A DNA stretch of 64,000 nt from Shewanella psychromarinicola (GTDB taxonomy: Bacteria; Pseudomonadota; Gammaproteobacteria; Enterobacterales; Shewanellaceae), in contig NZ_CP034073.1 in assembly GCF_003855155.1 (NCBI RefSeq), forward strand, positions 4,712,001 to 4,776,000, read 5' to 3'. Below, one piece after another: positions 8,374-17,716 of the stretch. The first letter of the stretch is position 1; each line of letters begins with the position of its first letter. The translations under genes and the position numbers were made by a program. The notes under the pieces are model-generated. The model did not search any database and was not told the DNA's origin. It saw nothing but the letters and a program-made list of their open reading frames with translations.

Positions 8374-8401
8374 GAAAGACTTTTTTTGAGGCTAAGTGAT
8401 T

Positions 8402-9721
8402 ATGAGTGTTGATATTCCTTTTACAAAACGTAGTTTAGAACAGCTCGAGAACCCCCTCAAACGCTACCGAATTCACGATTCTGGCCAAAAAAGCTCGGTT
8501 AAAGGCTTGATTTTAGATATTTTGCCATCAGGGAAAAAGATTTTTCGTTTTCGCCGCAAGCACTTAGGTCGTGATGTAACAGTCTCCCTAGGAAATTTCC
8601 CTACTATCACTATCGAGAATGCTAGAAAACTGGCACTCAAACATGCTTCTGACCTGTCTCAAGGTCAAAACCCTAACGAAGTAAAACGCGAGAAAAAACA
8701 GCAAGCTGATCGTGAACGAGCATTGTCTATGTCAGTGCAACAACTGTTTGATGCGTTCGAAGTTGAGTTTGAATTAAAGATTAAGTCTGGTCAGCGGCGT
8801 ATAAAGTCTTTGCAAGATATCCGCTCACTTTGGCGCAGTCATTTACAAAAGCTTGTCGGTCATTTGGCTATAGATAATATCTCAGTCCAAGAAGCTAATA
8901 ATTTACTCAAATTGATTCTAACCAAAAATTCGGTTGCGGTACGCAATAAAAGTTTGTCGTTAATAAAGTCGATGTATGCTGATCAAGACATCAACCCGTT
9001 TATAAAGATAAAAAAGCTGGCAGATACCAAGCGTGAGCGAATTCTTAGTCAATTGGAAGTCAAGGAATTACTAGACGCCCTCAAATTCGAAGAGCCAATT
9101 TATAGCGATGTAGTCATGGCGCTATTGTTGACAGGTCAGCGTAAAAGCTGTGTTTTTAGCATGGAGTGGAAAGAGATAGATCATCAGCGCGGCATTTGGC
9201 TTATTCCAACTTCTAAGATGAAAATCAAAAAGCCTCATGCAGTGCCATTAACGATTGAGATGATGGATATTCTAAAACGTAGAAGCATTGAAGCTAAACA
9301 AGGCGAGAAATATGTTTTTCCTGCTAATCGTAGTCAAAGTGGCCACATTACCGAAAAGTCTGGCAAAGGCAGCTTCTGGTGGCGTATAACCGAACGTGCT
9401 GGTTTGCGTAGTGAGACAAAAGGCGAGAGTGTCACCATTCACGATTTAAGACGAACCATAGCCAGTTGGAGTGTAATGCGAGGTGGTAACATTCAAATCA
9501 CTAGTAAACTATTAGGCCACAGTGATATCAGCATCACCGCCAGCACCTATGCCCATTTAGATGTTGAGCAAGTGAGGGCAGAGCTTGGCATTACTACGGC
9601 GCAGTTGTTGGGGACTGACATGCAAGAGTCGAAAGTGGATAGGTTAGTGAAGGAAGTAGAACAGCTTTCAGAGGAGGAGAGGCGAGAGCTGTTAACCAGA
9701 CTAAATCCATATACTGTATAA
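8402..9721 (+). CDS. Tyrosine recombinase (integrase) of the tRNA-Arg element
   Basis: This 439-aa protein catalyses site-specific integration and excision. It has the P4/DUF4102-type architecture: an N-terminal DUF4102 domain (about 1-90, with RKHLGRDVTVSLGNFPTITI), a SAM-like core-binding domain (about 105-210) and the catalytic domain. In the last, TGQRKSC carries the first Arg, HDLRRT the His-x-x-Arg pair, LGHSDI the second His, and STYAHLD the nucleophilic Tyr (about 380). ATG 8402 is chosen; GTG 8396 is equally well placed behind TGAGG. The gene reads inward from attL, far from the tRNA copy at the other end. The remnant at 4450-4642 is its close relative. Confidence 0.93.
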   Translation: MSVDIPFTKRSLEQLENPLKRYRIHDSGQKSSVKGLILDILPSGKKIFRFRRKHLGRDVTVSLGNFPTITIENARKLALKHASDLSQGQNPNEVKREKKQQADRERALSMSVQQLFDAFEVEFELKIKSGQRRIKSLQDIRSLWRSHLQKLVGHLAIDNISVQEANNLLKLILTKNSVAVRNKSLSLIKSMYADQDINPFIKIKKLADTKRERILSQLEVKELLDALKFEEPIYSDVVMALLLTGQRKSCVFSMEWKEIDHQRGIWLIPTSKMKIKKPHAVPLTIEMMDILKRRSIEAKQGEKYVFPANRSQSGHITEKSGKGSFWWRITERAGLRSETKGESVTIHDLRRTIASWSVMRGGNIQITSKLLGHSDISITASTYAHLDVEQVRAELGITTAQLLGTDMQESKVDRLVKEVEQLSEEERRELLTRLNPYTV

Positions 9722-9727
9722 GTTGAT

Positions 9728-11995
9728 TCAACAATCAACGTCATCAAAAATACAGCGTTGACTTACAACATTAGAACCTAAATTTTCATTTCTGGAAGCT
9801 TCATGGTAGCTATATGGTTCATCAGCAAATTTACTTTCAACATCAGATTTACATTCGTTGAGAAATAGATCGGCCTCTTCTAACAAAAGCAAACTATCTT
9901 CATCTAAAAACTGATCTTTGTATGATTTAATTGCTGACTCTAGATCTGAAAAGTAATCATCTGGCTCTTCACCGCTCCAATCTTGGAAGTAATTATCAAC
10001 TTCATTGAAGAGCTTAGGAATTGACTCGTCTTTAATTCTTTCAAAAACAGTTTTTCTCTCATTTTCTGTCAACAATGAATTGATTTTACTTTTAAAAATA
10101 CCTGAATCAAATTGCTGTATCGCAATCAAGGACATTTGTTTTGCAGCTGCTAGTCTAAGCTCCTCTTTTAGCAACCCCAAGGAATTTAATTTTAATAATA
10201 CTTTCAAGTCACTACAGTGGCTTAAGCTAGAGTATACCATTAATTTATCTACATATTTGGGGGTTGTTATTACTAACTCTTGAAGGAAGTTGAAATCACA
10301 CTTTTCTGATAAGAAATAGGATAATCTAATGTTGTTAATAAAGATTTTTCTATCTAGTTTTATCATGCGAGATATTAAACCAGTATAGTAATCTTTAGGT
10401 ACAATAATCTTTACGCCTTCAATGTTGGTAATACCACAGCTAACTTCACTAAAAACTTTTAATAAATCGGCTCCTAAAAGATATTCATTTAAGAACTCTC
10501 TGTCAGAAGAAAACTTGTTAGCTAAAGCATCTTGTATTGTAGGGTGTTTGAACTTCCAATAGTATTGATTTTCTTTCATGTATTCAGTTGTAAAGCTTCC
10601 TTTAAGAAACTTAAATGCTTTAGCAGTATTATGAAAAGAACTTCCTAGTCTATTGATATAATCTGGATCTACTGCATTAAGTTTCATGGGAGTTTCAACC
10701 TCGCCACCATTCATGAACAATACAGTCAAAGCGGCCTTACTGTGAACATCAAGATTATTTATTGTATCAGCTAAAAAATCCATAGGATTACTGATGAATC
10801 TAGTAATGCTCAAAGTATCTAAACTCAAATTTGATGTAAAATGTTTGTCACCTAATCTTCGTGCTACTTCAGGAGAAAAATAATTACTCTCTACTATCAT
10901 CTTCAAAAATGGTTTTAGCTTAGTTTTATATATTTTACTTTGATTCCCAAGTTTAATATGGTTGTATAATATTTGTTCTCGTTCATCTCTAGATATATTC
11001 TCTACGTAGATTGTAACCTGTGAGTTTCTTAATACGGGAGCTGCATGTTCTTTAAGATGTTCTTTTGCTTCTCTATATATGTATGTTCTAGATGTGAATA
11101 TTATCTTTGTCCCTTTTTTTATCGCCGTGTTTAAATGGCTAAGAGTCGTATTCCAGTTATTAGCTTTAGAAAATTCTAACTGTGTTGCACCAAAAACATC
11201 ATCCACCCAAAAAACCTGATTTATCTCGTGTGGGTTCCAATGTTTTTTAAACTCTTCAGGTGAATTTATTTTAATTGCTCTTGATTGCCATCTATCAATA
11301 GAAGAAAGAATAAGCGATGCTGCAATGGTTGACTTACCTGAAGCTGGATCTCCTAACAATAATACAAAATTATTTTCAGTTAATGCATTTACACTTTTTC
11401 TATATGCATCTGTAATAACAAATTTTGCAATTTCGCCTCCCATCGAAGACAAAATTTCATTTGCTTGAGCATATACCCTTTCATCAACAATCTGAGATAA
11501 ATCTCCTAATCCATAAACCCTAGGTACTAGCATTCTGAGCGTTGGTGATTCTGTAATTTTCTGACTCAGCCATTGTCCAGTAAATACTCTACAAATTTTA
11601 ACTCCATTAATGGCTTGAAAAGCTGCAATTATTTTAGTTTCAGCATCAGCTGAAACTTTAGCATTTGTAAAAATCAAGTAATTATCGCATAGTCCCTTAT
11701 TTGCTAAGGTCTCTACCTTACTCAATTCATCTTTAACATGACTAAGGCTAAAGTTTGCATCTGGCTTGATGGTATGTTTGCACTGGACTGTATATGAACC
11801 ACTAAAACTCTCATTCTCAACATTATTCCAAATGCCATAGAATGCTAAATCTCTACCGCCATCATTAACTTCTGAAAAACTCTGAACTGTTTGCCCTAAC
11901 AAATTGGATAATACAGTTGAACATAATTGTTGAAATGCCTTCCAACCAATCGTATGCAGTTCGTACGTAATATCAGAGGCTTGTACAGTTGACAT
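9728..11995 (-). CDS. Mrr-like nuclease-STAND (nSTAND3-type) NTPase, candidate defence effector/sensor
   Basis: This 755-aa protein combines three parts. Residues about 20-150 look like a restriction-endonuclease-like (Mrr) domain: FQQLCSTVL helix, GGRDLAFYG and YTVQCKHT, the Asp and Q-x-K of a PD-(D/E)XK site. Residues about 190-420 form a STAND NTPase with Walker A GDPASGKST (about 215-223) and Walker B VFWVDDVFG. It also has the sensor-like motif IIFTSRTY, typical of nSTAND3. The remaining 330 residues are helical, with the acidic stretch EEPDDYFSDLESAIK near the end, and could be the ligand sensor. STAND proteins with nuclease domains (Avs-like) sense phage proteins. I use ATG 11995 because GAGG, overlapping the upstream stop codon, precedes it. 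The gap of 10 bp suggests translational coupling to the ATPase gene. Confidence 0.8.
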   Translation of the reverse strand: MSTVQASDITYELHTIGWKAFQQLCSTVLSNLLGQTVQSFSEVNDGGRDLAFYGIWNNVENESFSGSYTVQCKHTIKPDANFSLSHVKDELSKVETLANKGLCDNYLIFTNAKVSADAETKIIAAFQAINGVKICRVFTGQWLSQKITESPTLRMLVPRVYGLGDLSQIVDERVYAQANEILSSMGGEIAKFVITDAYRKSVNALTENNFVLLLGDPASGKSTIAASLILSSIDRWQSRAIKINSPEEFKKHWNPHEINQVFWVDDVFGATQLEFSKANNWNTTLSHLNTAIKKGTKIIFTSRTYIYREAKEHLKEHAAPVLRNSQVTIYVENISRDEREQILYNHIKLGNQSKIYKTKLKPFLKMIVESNYFSPEVARRLGDKHFTSNLSLDTLSITRFISNPMDFLADTINNLDVHSKAALTVLFMNGGEVETPMKLNAVDPDYINRLGSSFHNTAKAFKFLKGSFTTEYMKENQYYWKFKHPTIQDALANKFSSDREFLNEYLLGADLLKVFSEVSCGITNIEGVKIIVPKDYYTGLISRMIKLDRKIFINNIRLSYFLSEKCDFNFLQELVITTPKYVDKLMVYSSLSHCSDLKVLLKLNSLGLLKEELRLAAAKQMSLIAIQQFDSGIFKSKINSLLTENERKTVFERIKDESIPKLFNEVDNYFQDWSGEEPDDYFSDLESAIKSYKDQFLDEDSLLLLEEADLFLNECKSDVESKFADEPYSYHEASRNENLGSNVVSQRCIFDDVDC

Positions 11996-12005
11996 ATTTA
12001 TTACC

Positions 12006-14183
12006 TCAAAGTTTTTCATTAATGCTTTTTATGCCATTGTATAGTTTTATTAACTGGTTGGCTGACATATCCAAAATTGGCTCATACATGAATGAGTTTA
12101 AATGTATGTTTTCTGGAGTTATAATATTTACTTGCTCTAACAGCTGAATTGACTCTATTTCATCAACATGGTCTTTTACGAATTTGTTAAATAACTCTGC
12201 TGTTTGATTTGTTTCAATTGAGCCTACAAACTCTTCATTGTTTATCTTAATAATCATATAATTTTCTGCTAAGAGTCTAATTGCAATAGCAATGATAATC
12301 TTATGCTCCAATTCAGCACTATCATTTTCTGTATCAACTATAAGTTGGCTTTCTTGTAGAAGTAAATCATAAACTGTTTGGTTTGGGTTTTGAAGTTCAA
12401 CAGCACTTTTGTCTGCAAAAATATTCTGGTAGATAGATTGCAAATCAATAACTTTAATGTCACTTGTTTCTGGTTTGAGGTGAAGCAATGCTGTTAACTT
12501 CTCGTAGCAGCCTTGGTTTCCACAATATTCAGCAAGGTTTCTAGCGAAAGGAATGCAGGCTAATACACACTTTGGGTCTCGATGTAACTGACTTTTCCAA
12601 TACTTTAATACGTCTTTTTGATATTTTTCCCGAGCAAGCTGGATGCCTTCTGTATTTTTAGTTGTAAATAAACGTTTTTCACCATAAATTCCAACGCGAC
12701 TACAAATCGTACGATGAAAATCGAAGTTATGAGTTAAGAATAAGATATTGAATTTTTCGAGGTCAGCAAGTTCTTTAAGATATTCAATAATTGCGTATTT
12801 GTTCTTGTAGTCAAAGGAATCAGCTATGTCATCAATGATTAGAAGAACATCTACAGGGTGAGTTTTTCTAGCTTCAATCTCAAATAGAATATTTAAAAGA
12901 TATAATGCTCTACGCTCTCCTTGGCTGAGGACGTCTAGTAGCTGTTTTTCATTGACGCGCTTTTGTTCTCGCCCATCATCAAAGTTAAAAGCGATTGATG
13001 GTACTGCGCTATGCAGGATTACATCTTCTTGATTTTCAACTGAAACTTTAAATGGAACGTTAAAGCGTTGATTAAATATGTGTACAACTCTTTCCCAAGA
13101 CGTTTTTTCTGTATTAGCTTGAGTTGTTATGCCTAAAATTATTTCTTGATTGGTAGCGTATGTCTCAAGTAACTCTTTACACTGTTCAATTTGAGAGGCT
13201 ACGTAAGACTGCCATAATTTTTTCTGTAAGGCCTTGTAGTCTGCAAGCTCAGGTATAATACCTTTATTATCATCGAGATAGGCTCTAAAGCGTTTTGTGT
13301 CAGCATTTCCACCTAGCTTCTTATCGACTGCTTCAAACTTTTTAGATAACTCGACATCACCAAGAACCTTTTCTTGCTCGTTATTGATAAGATCTTGCAA
13401 TTGAGCATGAGAGTTTAATTCTTGTTTTTCACCATTTACATTAAGGTTTACGGTGTGTGAAGCACTAAAAAAACCAGTATCATTTAGACTCTTAGATATT
13501 GTATGAGCATTTTGGTGATTAAATTCTTTCGACAAAATGGGTGAGTTCTCAACTAGCTTGTCATAGGTTTCTATATAGTCGTTGAGTTCGGTACTGATAG
13601 TGCCTGATTTTAATAGAGTTAGCGTTTTATCATTAAATAATTCTTGGTACTTTATGTCACTGTAGTGGGGAGTAGTATCAGTGCAAAGCTCTTCAATCAA
13701 CTGATATATTTCTTTTTCTTGTCTTCCAAAGTCCTGACAAAGCATAGAAAGGGCTGATTGTTTACGTCCTGAAATACCAGAGAGTTTACGGATTGCGATT
13801 TCCAAGTCGCTTTTTTTTGTTTCGATTACTTTTACCGCACTCTCATATTGTTCTTTCAATGTATCGTTGACTAACAGAAGAGACATTTGCTTTGAACTAT
13901 AGCTTTCTTCATAAGGCTTGATAACTAGTATATCATCAGGAACAATGGCTTGTTCGTCAGCAAGTATTTCGACTTTAGTTTCTCTATCTGGAAAAATAAT
14001 ATCTTGGCTTGATTTTCCATTGGCGAGATCATCGAATGTTCTTGCAAGTGAGCTTTTCATAAAGCCATTAGGTGCATAAATAGAGTAAACACCTTTATTT
14101 TTATGTTCGATTTTTAAATTAAAATCATATTCCAATTTTCTAATGCCGTAACAATTTTCCAAACGAACACTTAGACTATCCAT
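12006..14183 (-). CDS. SMC/RecF-like ABC ATPase with coiled coil, candidate defence component
   Basis: This 725-aa cytosolic ATPase has ABC/SMC layout. The N-terminal Walker A is divergent, APNGFMKSSLARTF (about 40-53), with Gly-x-Met-Lys-Ser-Ser where GxGKS/T is usual. Next come helical and probable coiled-coil segments (about 105-370). The C-terminal half carries the signature LSQGERRALYL (about 420), Walker B DVLLIIDDIADSFDY (about 450) and the H-loop ILFLTHNFDFH. A helical C-terminal region of about 200 residues follows. Such ATPases act with nuclease or STAND partners in conflict systems (RloC/PrrC-like, ABC-3C-type). I chose ATG 14183 with GGAG upstream rather than TTG 14195. It is coupled to the STAND gene (10 bp). 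Confidence 0.82.
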   Translation of the reverse strand: MDSLSVRLENCYGIRKLEYDFNLKIEHKNKGVYSIYAPNGFMKSSLARTFDDLANGKSSQDIIFPDRETKVEILADEQAIVPDDILVIKPYEESYSSKQMSLLLVNDTLKEQYESAVKVIETKKSDLEIAIRKLSGISGRKQSALSMLCQDFGRQEKEIYQLIEELCTDTTPHYSDIKYQELFNDKTLTLLKSGTISTELNDYIETYDKLVENSPILSKEFNHQNAHTISKSLNDTGFFSASHTVNLNVNGEKQELNSHAQLQDLINNEQEKVLGDVELSKKFEAVDKKLGGNADTKRFRAYLDDNKGIIPELADYKALQKKLWQSYVASQIEQCKELLETYATNQEIILGITTQANTEKTSWERVVHIFNQRFNVPFKVSVENQEDVILHSAVPSIAFNFDDGREQKRVNEKQLLDVLSQGERRALYLLNILFEIEARKTHPVDVLLIIDDIADSFDYKNKYAIIEYLKELADLEKFNILFLTHNFDFHRTICSRVGIYGEKRLFTTKNTEGIQLAREKYQKDVLKYWKSQLHRDPKCVLACIPFARNLAEYCGNQGCYEKLTALLHLKPETSDIKVIDLQSIYQNIFADKSAVELQNPNQTVYDLLLQESQLIVDTENDSAELEHKIIIAIAIRLLAENYMIIKINNEEFVGSIETNQTAELFNKFVKDHVDEIESIQLLEQVNIITPENIHLNSFMYEPILDMSANQLIKLYNGIKSINEKL

Positions 14184-14196
14184 TACTTGCTCCAAA

Positions 14197-14691
14197 TTAA
14201 TATTTTATTTTATTGGTTCCTGAGCACGCCTTCTCTTTTTGCTTAATAACTTCTTCACTACTATTTTGCATTGCTTTCAGGATCATCAAATTACACTCTT
14301 TTTGCTTTAACTCTTGCGCAGTTTTATGTTCTGGCTCATTAATGTAAGCAATCATCGGTTTGTAGCTAAGAGAAGCATTACAGTACATGTTGGATTGCTT
14401 TCTGCCTTTCTGGTTTAAGTTATCCTTGCTCGAAAGCTGAGTGCACAGTTCCGTAAACATAGCTTTGGCCTGCTGAGTGCATTTCGATAATTTGAACGAA
14501 TATTGCTCAAAATCGGCACAAACGCTTTTTAGTCGTATCTTCCATAGCTGGTGCTGAAAGCGAATTTCAGTGCCGTGATAGATTAGGCTTTTGGTGGTAA
14601 CGGTAGTGTTCATCGAATCCAGATAGTGATCAGCTATGTTGTTGGTAGCTGCTTGAATGTATACAGCGAATAGCTGTGATAGTGGATCCAT
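14197..14691 (-). CDS. Hypothetical 164-aa protein between Rep and the ATPase
   Basis: I recognise no family. The protein is soluble, has no signal peptide, and is moderately basic with five Cys in the body and one near the C-terminus. It starts at ATG 14691 behind GGACGAG. It lies 153 bp after the replication gene and 13 bp before the ATPase gene, whose ribosome site falls in that gap. It could be part of the replication backbone or a third component of the defence module. Comparing where the ATPase/STAND pair occurs without this gene would decide. Confidence 0.7.
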   Translation of the reverse strand: MDPLSQLFAVYIQAATNNIADHYLDSMNTTVTTKSLIYHGTEIRFQHQLWKIRLKSVCADFEQYSFKLSKCTQQAKAMFTELCTQLSSKDNLNQKGRKQSNMYCNASLSYKPMIAYINEPEHKTAQELKQKECNLMILKAMQNSSEEVIKQKEKACSGTNKIKY

Positions 14692-14844
14692 TACTCGTCC
14701 TTAAGTATATGTTGCATATATATTTATAGAGTCGATACTACTCTTTTAAATGAGCGATTAATAGCCAGTGAATATCAAAACATTCTTAGTGTTTCTCTAT
14801 AAAGATGATCAATCTCAATTTGTTTGCAAATGGGATTGCTCACA

Positions 14845-16863
14845 TCAACATCTAATCGCTGTTTGCCTCATATAATGTTTAGACAAATCTATTTCGTTCA
14901 TCCTCGGAGGATTATCTTTATCTTCAGGCCGAAGGTTGATAGTGATCGAATTCGGAATACTCTCCGATTTTGTCACTAGGGTTGTACAGTTATTGACAGA
15001 ACTCCAAGTTAACTGCGTTTGGTGCTTAGCTAATGTGATAGTCCATTCATGTACACGAGTGATGATCTCAACACCTAAAGCCACAATGCCTTTTAACTGC
15101 ACGATAAGCTCGTCACCGTATCGATTAGCTTTATAGATACTAGGTTCAATATAATCTTGAGCTGAATTACGGGAATGCTTAGATAATACCTCGCTTCTAT
15201 CAATATCTGTGCCCGCATTGATTTCCGCATTAGCATCTTGGGATTTTTCTGGATTTCCAGAAATCACATTAGTGTTCAAACCCTGATGAAACGTAGCATT
15301 TCCGGCATTTGTAACAGTTACATCTAACGGGTTTAAAACAGATTGAACGTCTGCATCCTTAGTCTTTTCATAGGCATTGCGGCAATTATCATCAGAGATT
15401 TGGTGTGAACGCTTTTGTTTTTTATGTTCGTACAGCGGTCTAATTAGCTGATCTTCTCGCTTACAAAAAACGCCCCCCATTAGCTCAGTGTAACGACCCC
15501 AATCGGAGTCATCTGCTGCTTGCCTAATATCTTCCACCCATTCAAGACTTTCATCAGTTATTTTACTTAACCGTCTTAATTCACGCCAAGGCGTTACACC
15601 TACCCCACCAATTTGTTGAAACTGGCGAATGCCCCAACAAGAAGCCCATACTCGAATACGTGTGGCTGCGGTGACAGACTCAGTACCATAAAGGTCATGT
15701 TCAATCCCCTCGCCGTCTATCCCTTTAGCGACATATTTAGCAATATATCCCGTTGCAGAGCCTTTCTTCGGATCAATATATTCAACCTTAAAACGACGCT
15801 CTTTTGCACCTTGCTCATCACCATCTTCTTGTAAGCAATATTCTTGAAATGTTTTCACTAATGCTTCTTGCTGCTCGGTCTGAACAAATAACAACAAATG
15901 CCAATGCGGTGTGCCGTCATGGTGTGGTTCGGCCACTCTAAAACCAAACGGAGTAATTTTGTCACGGTTAAGTGATGCTCTAATACGCTGAAAAGTTCGG
16001 TTTAGGTAATCTTGACCATCTAAAGGTGTTTCGCCTTGCCACTTAGGGTTTTCGGCACCAGATTTAGCAAAGCAACGGTGATATTTAGACGGTGTGGTCA
16101 TTGTCAGAAATACAGCAGCGTAGCCCATTTTTGTCGAGTAATCTTCAAAACCACGAATACGAACCATCAATTCAGCTTTACGGATTTTGGGATTAGACAC
16201 ATTAAGGTCTGATAATTCGGCAAGGCTAACACTGAAATCAAGCTCATTCGTCGCTAAGGTATTTTCCAGTAATTCACGATTACTTTGCCATTGAGACTTA
16301 TAATTTTCGACGGTTATGTTACTGGCATAAATACCACGATGACGACTCACTTGGTTTAACAGCCGTGAAATAGTTTCGATTTGCCTATTGTGAAGTCGTC
16401 TTAGTTTTGGTTTCCACCATGACTCATCACAAGCACGTTTGATCACACCCATGACTTTTGAATACTCTTCATTGGTCAGGCAATCATGCTCAAGGTTATT
16501 TAACGCGGTATCCGTTAACGGGTGCGGCTTTATTTGATAGCAAGTAACATAACGCAATATTGCAGAGTAAGTTTTGAACAAACTTTGTGAATTAACCCGT
16601 GATGCTATTTTTGCACATTGCCGAGCATGGTGTTTAGACATTGCCTTAAAATCACGATCATCAACACTAACACAACTCATTCGGTTACTGCTGTGGCCTA
16701 ATACTTTGCTAATTGCAGTAGTTGTCCTCAATAGGTACAAATTTGCTTCTATGTGATTAGAAAAACGTTCGTAACGATGCATAAGTGCATTTTTATGAAT
16801 TTGTGGTAAGCCATATAATCGCCTAACAATAAAATGTGCATTATCCAGCTCTACTCTAGTCAT
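14845..16863 (-). CDS. Phage GPA-type replication endonuclease (HUH, rolling-circle)
   Basis: This 672-aa protein is a P2 gpA-like initiator that nicks an origin and attaches to the 5' end through tyrosine. Evidence is the motif AVFLTMTTPSKYH (about 245-257) and the metal-binding HUH-type block GTPHWHLLLF (about 313-322). The paired catalytic tyrosines are in TGYIAKYVAKGID (about 370-382), spaced Y-x3-Y as in this family. The conserved IRVWASCWGIRQFQQIGG follows. The last 200 residues are variable and polar. Its start overlaps the preceding small gene by 8 bp. It implies the element can replicate after excision. I could not locate the origin. Confidence 0.9.
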   Translation of the reverse strand: MTRVELDNAHFIVRRLYGLPQIHKNALMHRYERFSNHIEANLYLLRTTTAISKVLGHSSNRMSCVSVDDRDFKAMSKHHARQCAKIASRVNSQSLFKTYSAILRYVTCYQIKPHPLTDTALNNLEHDCLTNEEYSKVMGVIKRACDESWWKPKLRRLHNRQIETISRLLNQVSRHRGIYASNITVENYKSQWQSNRELLENTLATNELDFSVSLAELSDLNVSNPKIRKAELMVRIRGFEDYSTKMGYAAVFLTMTTPSKYHRCFAKSGAENPKWQGETPLDGQDYLNRTFQRIRASLNRDKITPFGFRVAEPHHDGTPHWHLLLFVQTEQQEALVKTFQEYCLQEDGDEQGAKERRFKVEYIDPKKGSATGYIAKYVAKGIDGEGIEHDLYGTESVTAATRIRVWASCWGIRQFQQIGGVGVTPWRELRRLSKITDESLEWVEDIRQAADDSDWGRYTELMGGVFCKREDQLIRPLYEHKKQKRSHQISDDNCRNAYEKTKDADVQSVLNPLDVTVTNAGNATFHQGLNTNVISGNPEKSQDANAEINAGTDIDRSEVLSKHSRNSAQDYIEPSIYKANRYGDELIVQLKGIVALGVEIITRVHEWTITLAKHQTQLTWSSVNNCTTLVTKSESIPNSITINLRPEDKDNPPRMNEIDLSKHYMRQTAIRC

Positions 16864-17134
16864 TAGATTGACCTCTACGCAGCTTTAACCACTCAACCCC
16901 ACGTTGACTTATAGAGCAACATTGCCATTTTAGGCCAGCAATATAACGGGTTCTTTCAATTAAAAAGCCATTAGCCTTTAACTTAAACAATGTTCGTTTT
17001 TGAAAATGTCCTGTATATGAGTCATAACCGACCATCTTTCCTAGGTCGGGACAAATCTCAATACAGATTTCAATATGGTTATCTTGCGTTAACCACTCAA
17101 TGAATATGACTTGTTCATCAGTAAAGGCGGCCAT
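16856..17134 (-). CDS. Small hypothetical protein upstream of rep
   Basis: This 92-aa protein shares its start base with the stop of the previous gene (TAATG) and overlaps rep by 8 bp, so it belongs to the same transcript. The sequence suggests a winged-helix-like fold: TDEQVIFIEWLT, KRTLFKLKANGFLIERTR, SISQRGVEWLKLRRG. That would suit a regulator or replication accessory, but I cannot name a family. Confidence 0.7.
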   Translation of the reverse strand: MAAFTDEQVIFIEWLTQDNHIEICIEICPDLGKMVGYDSYTGHFQKRTLFKLKANGFLIERTRYIAGLKWQCCSISQRGVEWLKLRRGQSND

Positions 17135-17364
17135 TATTTGCCACCTTCGTTTATAGTTGAAGTTTGCGTTACGTTAACGAGTTCAGGGGTCGTTAACGGG
17201 TACATGGCAGTATTTTCCTCATCGGTACTTGTTAACGGGTCGTCATCGTTAAAAACCTTGAACATACTGTTGGTTGCTTCAATCGTTGCACAGAGATAAG
17301 AAAGCTGTGCAACTATGATGAGGCTTGCAATACTGAAGCTAAAAAAATTACAGAGTATGCTCAT
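17134..17364 (-). CDS. Small membrane protein of the element
   Basis: This 76-aa protein starts at ATG 17364, behind a strong GGAGGA site. It has one hydrophobic segment near the N-terminus (CNFFSFSIASLIIVAQLSYL, about 4-23) and a polar, Thr/Glu-rich tail. It overlaps the AlpA gene upstream by 17 bp and the next gene by 1 bp. Small single-span proteins at this place are common in such elements, and their role is unknown to me. Confidence 0.65.
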   Translation of the reverse strand: MSILCNFFSFSIASLIIVAQLSYLCATIEATNSMFKVFNDDDPLTSTDEENTAMYPLTTPELVNVTQTSTINEGGK

Positions 17365-17533
17365 AAATCCTCCCGTTAACGAAATTTTCAATATCGCTTT
17401 GACGGTACATCACACGACGACCAACTTTGATAAAGCTGAGAGGATAGCGGCCAGTACAGCGCCAGACGGATAAGGTTCCTATGGTGACTCCTAAAAAGTC
17501 AGAAACCTGAGAGGGGGTAAGTAGTGAATTCAT
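17348..17533 (-). CDS. AlpA-like/MerR-type excisionase or transcriptional regulator
   Basis: This 61-aa helix-turn-helix protein of the AlpA/HTH_17 type reads MNSLLTPSQVSDFLGVTIGT, then LSVWRCTGRYPLSFIKVGRR, then VMYRQSDIENFV. The order, helix pair, R-x-P wing and final helix, is the classic excisionase-like winged fold. ATG 17533 with GGAG upstream is preferred over 17599, which would add 22 unrelated residues. In satellites, AlpA regulates integrase expression or excision. It is the first gene of the compact rep operon. Confidence 0.85.
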   Translation of the reverse strand: MNSLLTPSQVSDFLGVTIGTLSVWRCTGRYPLSFIKVGRRVMYRQSDIENFVNGRIYEHTL

Positions 17534-17716
17534 GTTAACTCCGATTAGTTTGTGTTTGTCGGAGTGAACAATATGATCAGAAGGTTGGTGTGTATTCACG
17601 TTACAGGGTGTAAAAGTACCTCCACAGAGTGTGGAGGTGTAATTAAGTAGGTTTTATGAGGCTTTTAAATCATTTAAGTTGAAATGTGGATTAGAAAGAT
17701 GAGTAAATTATCGGTT

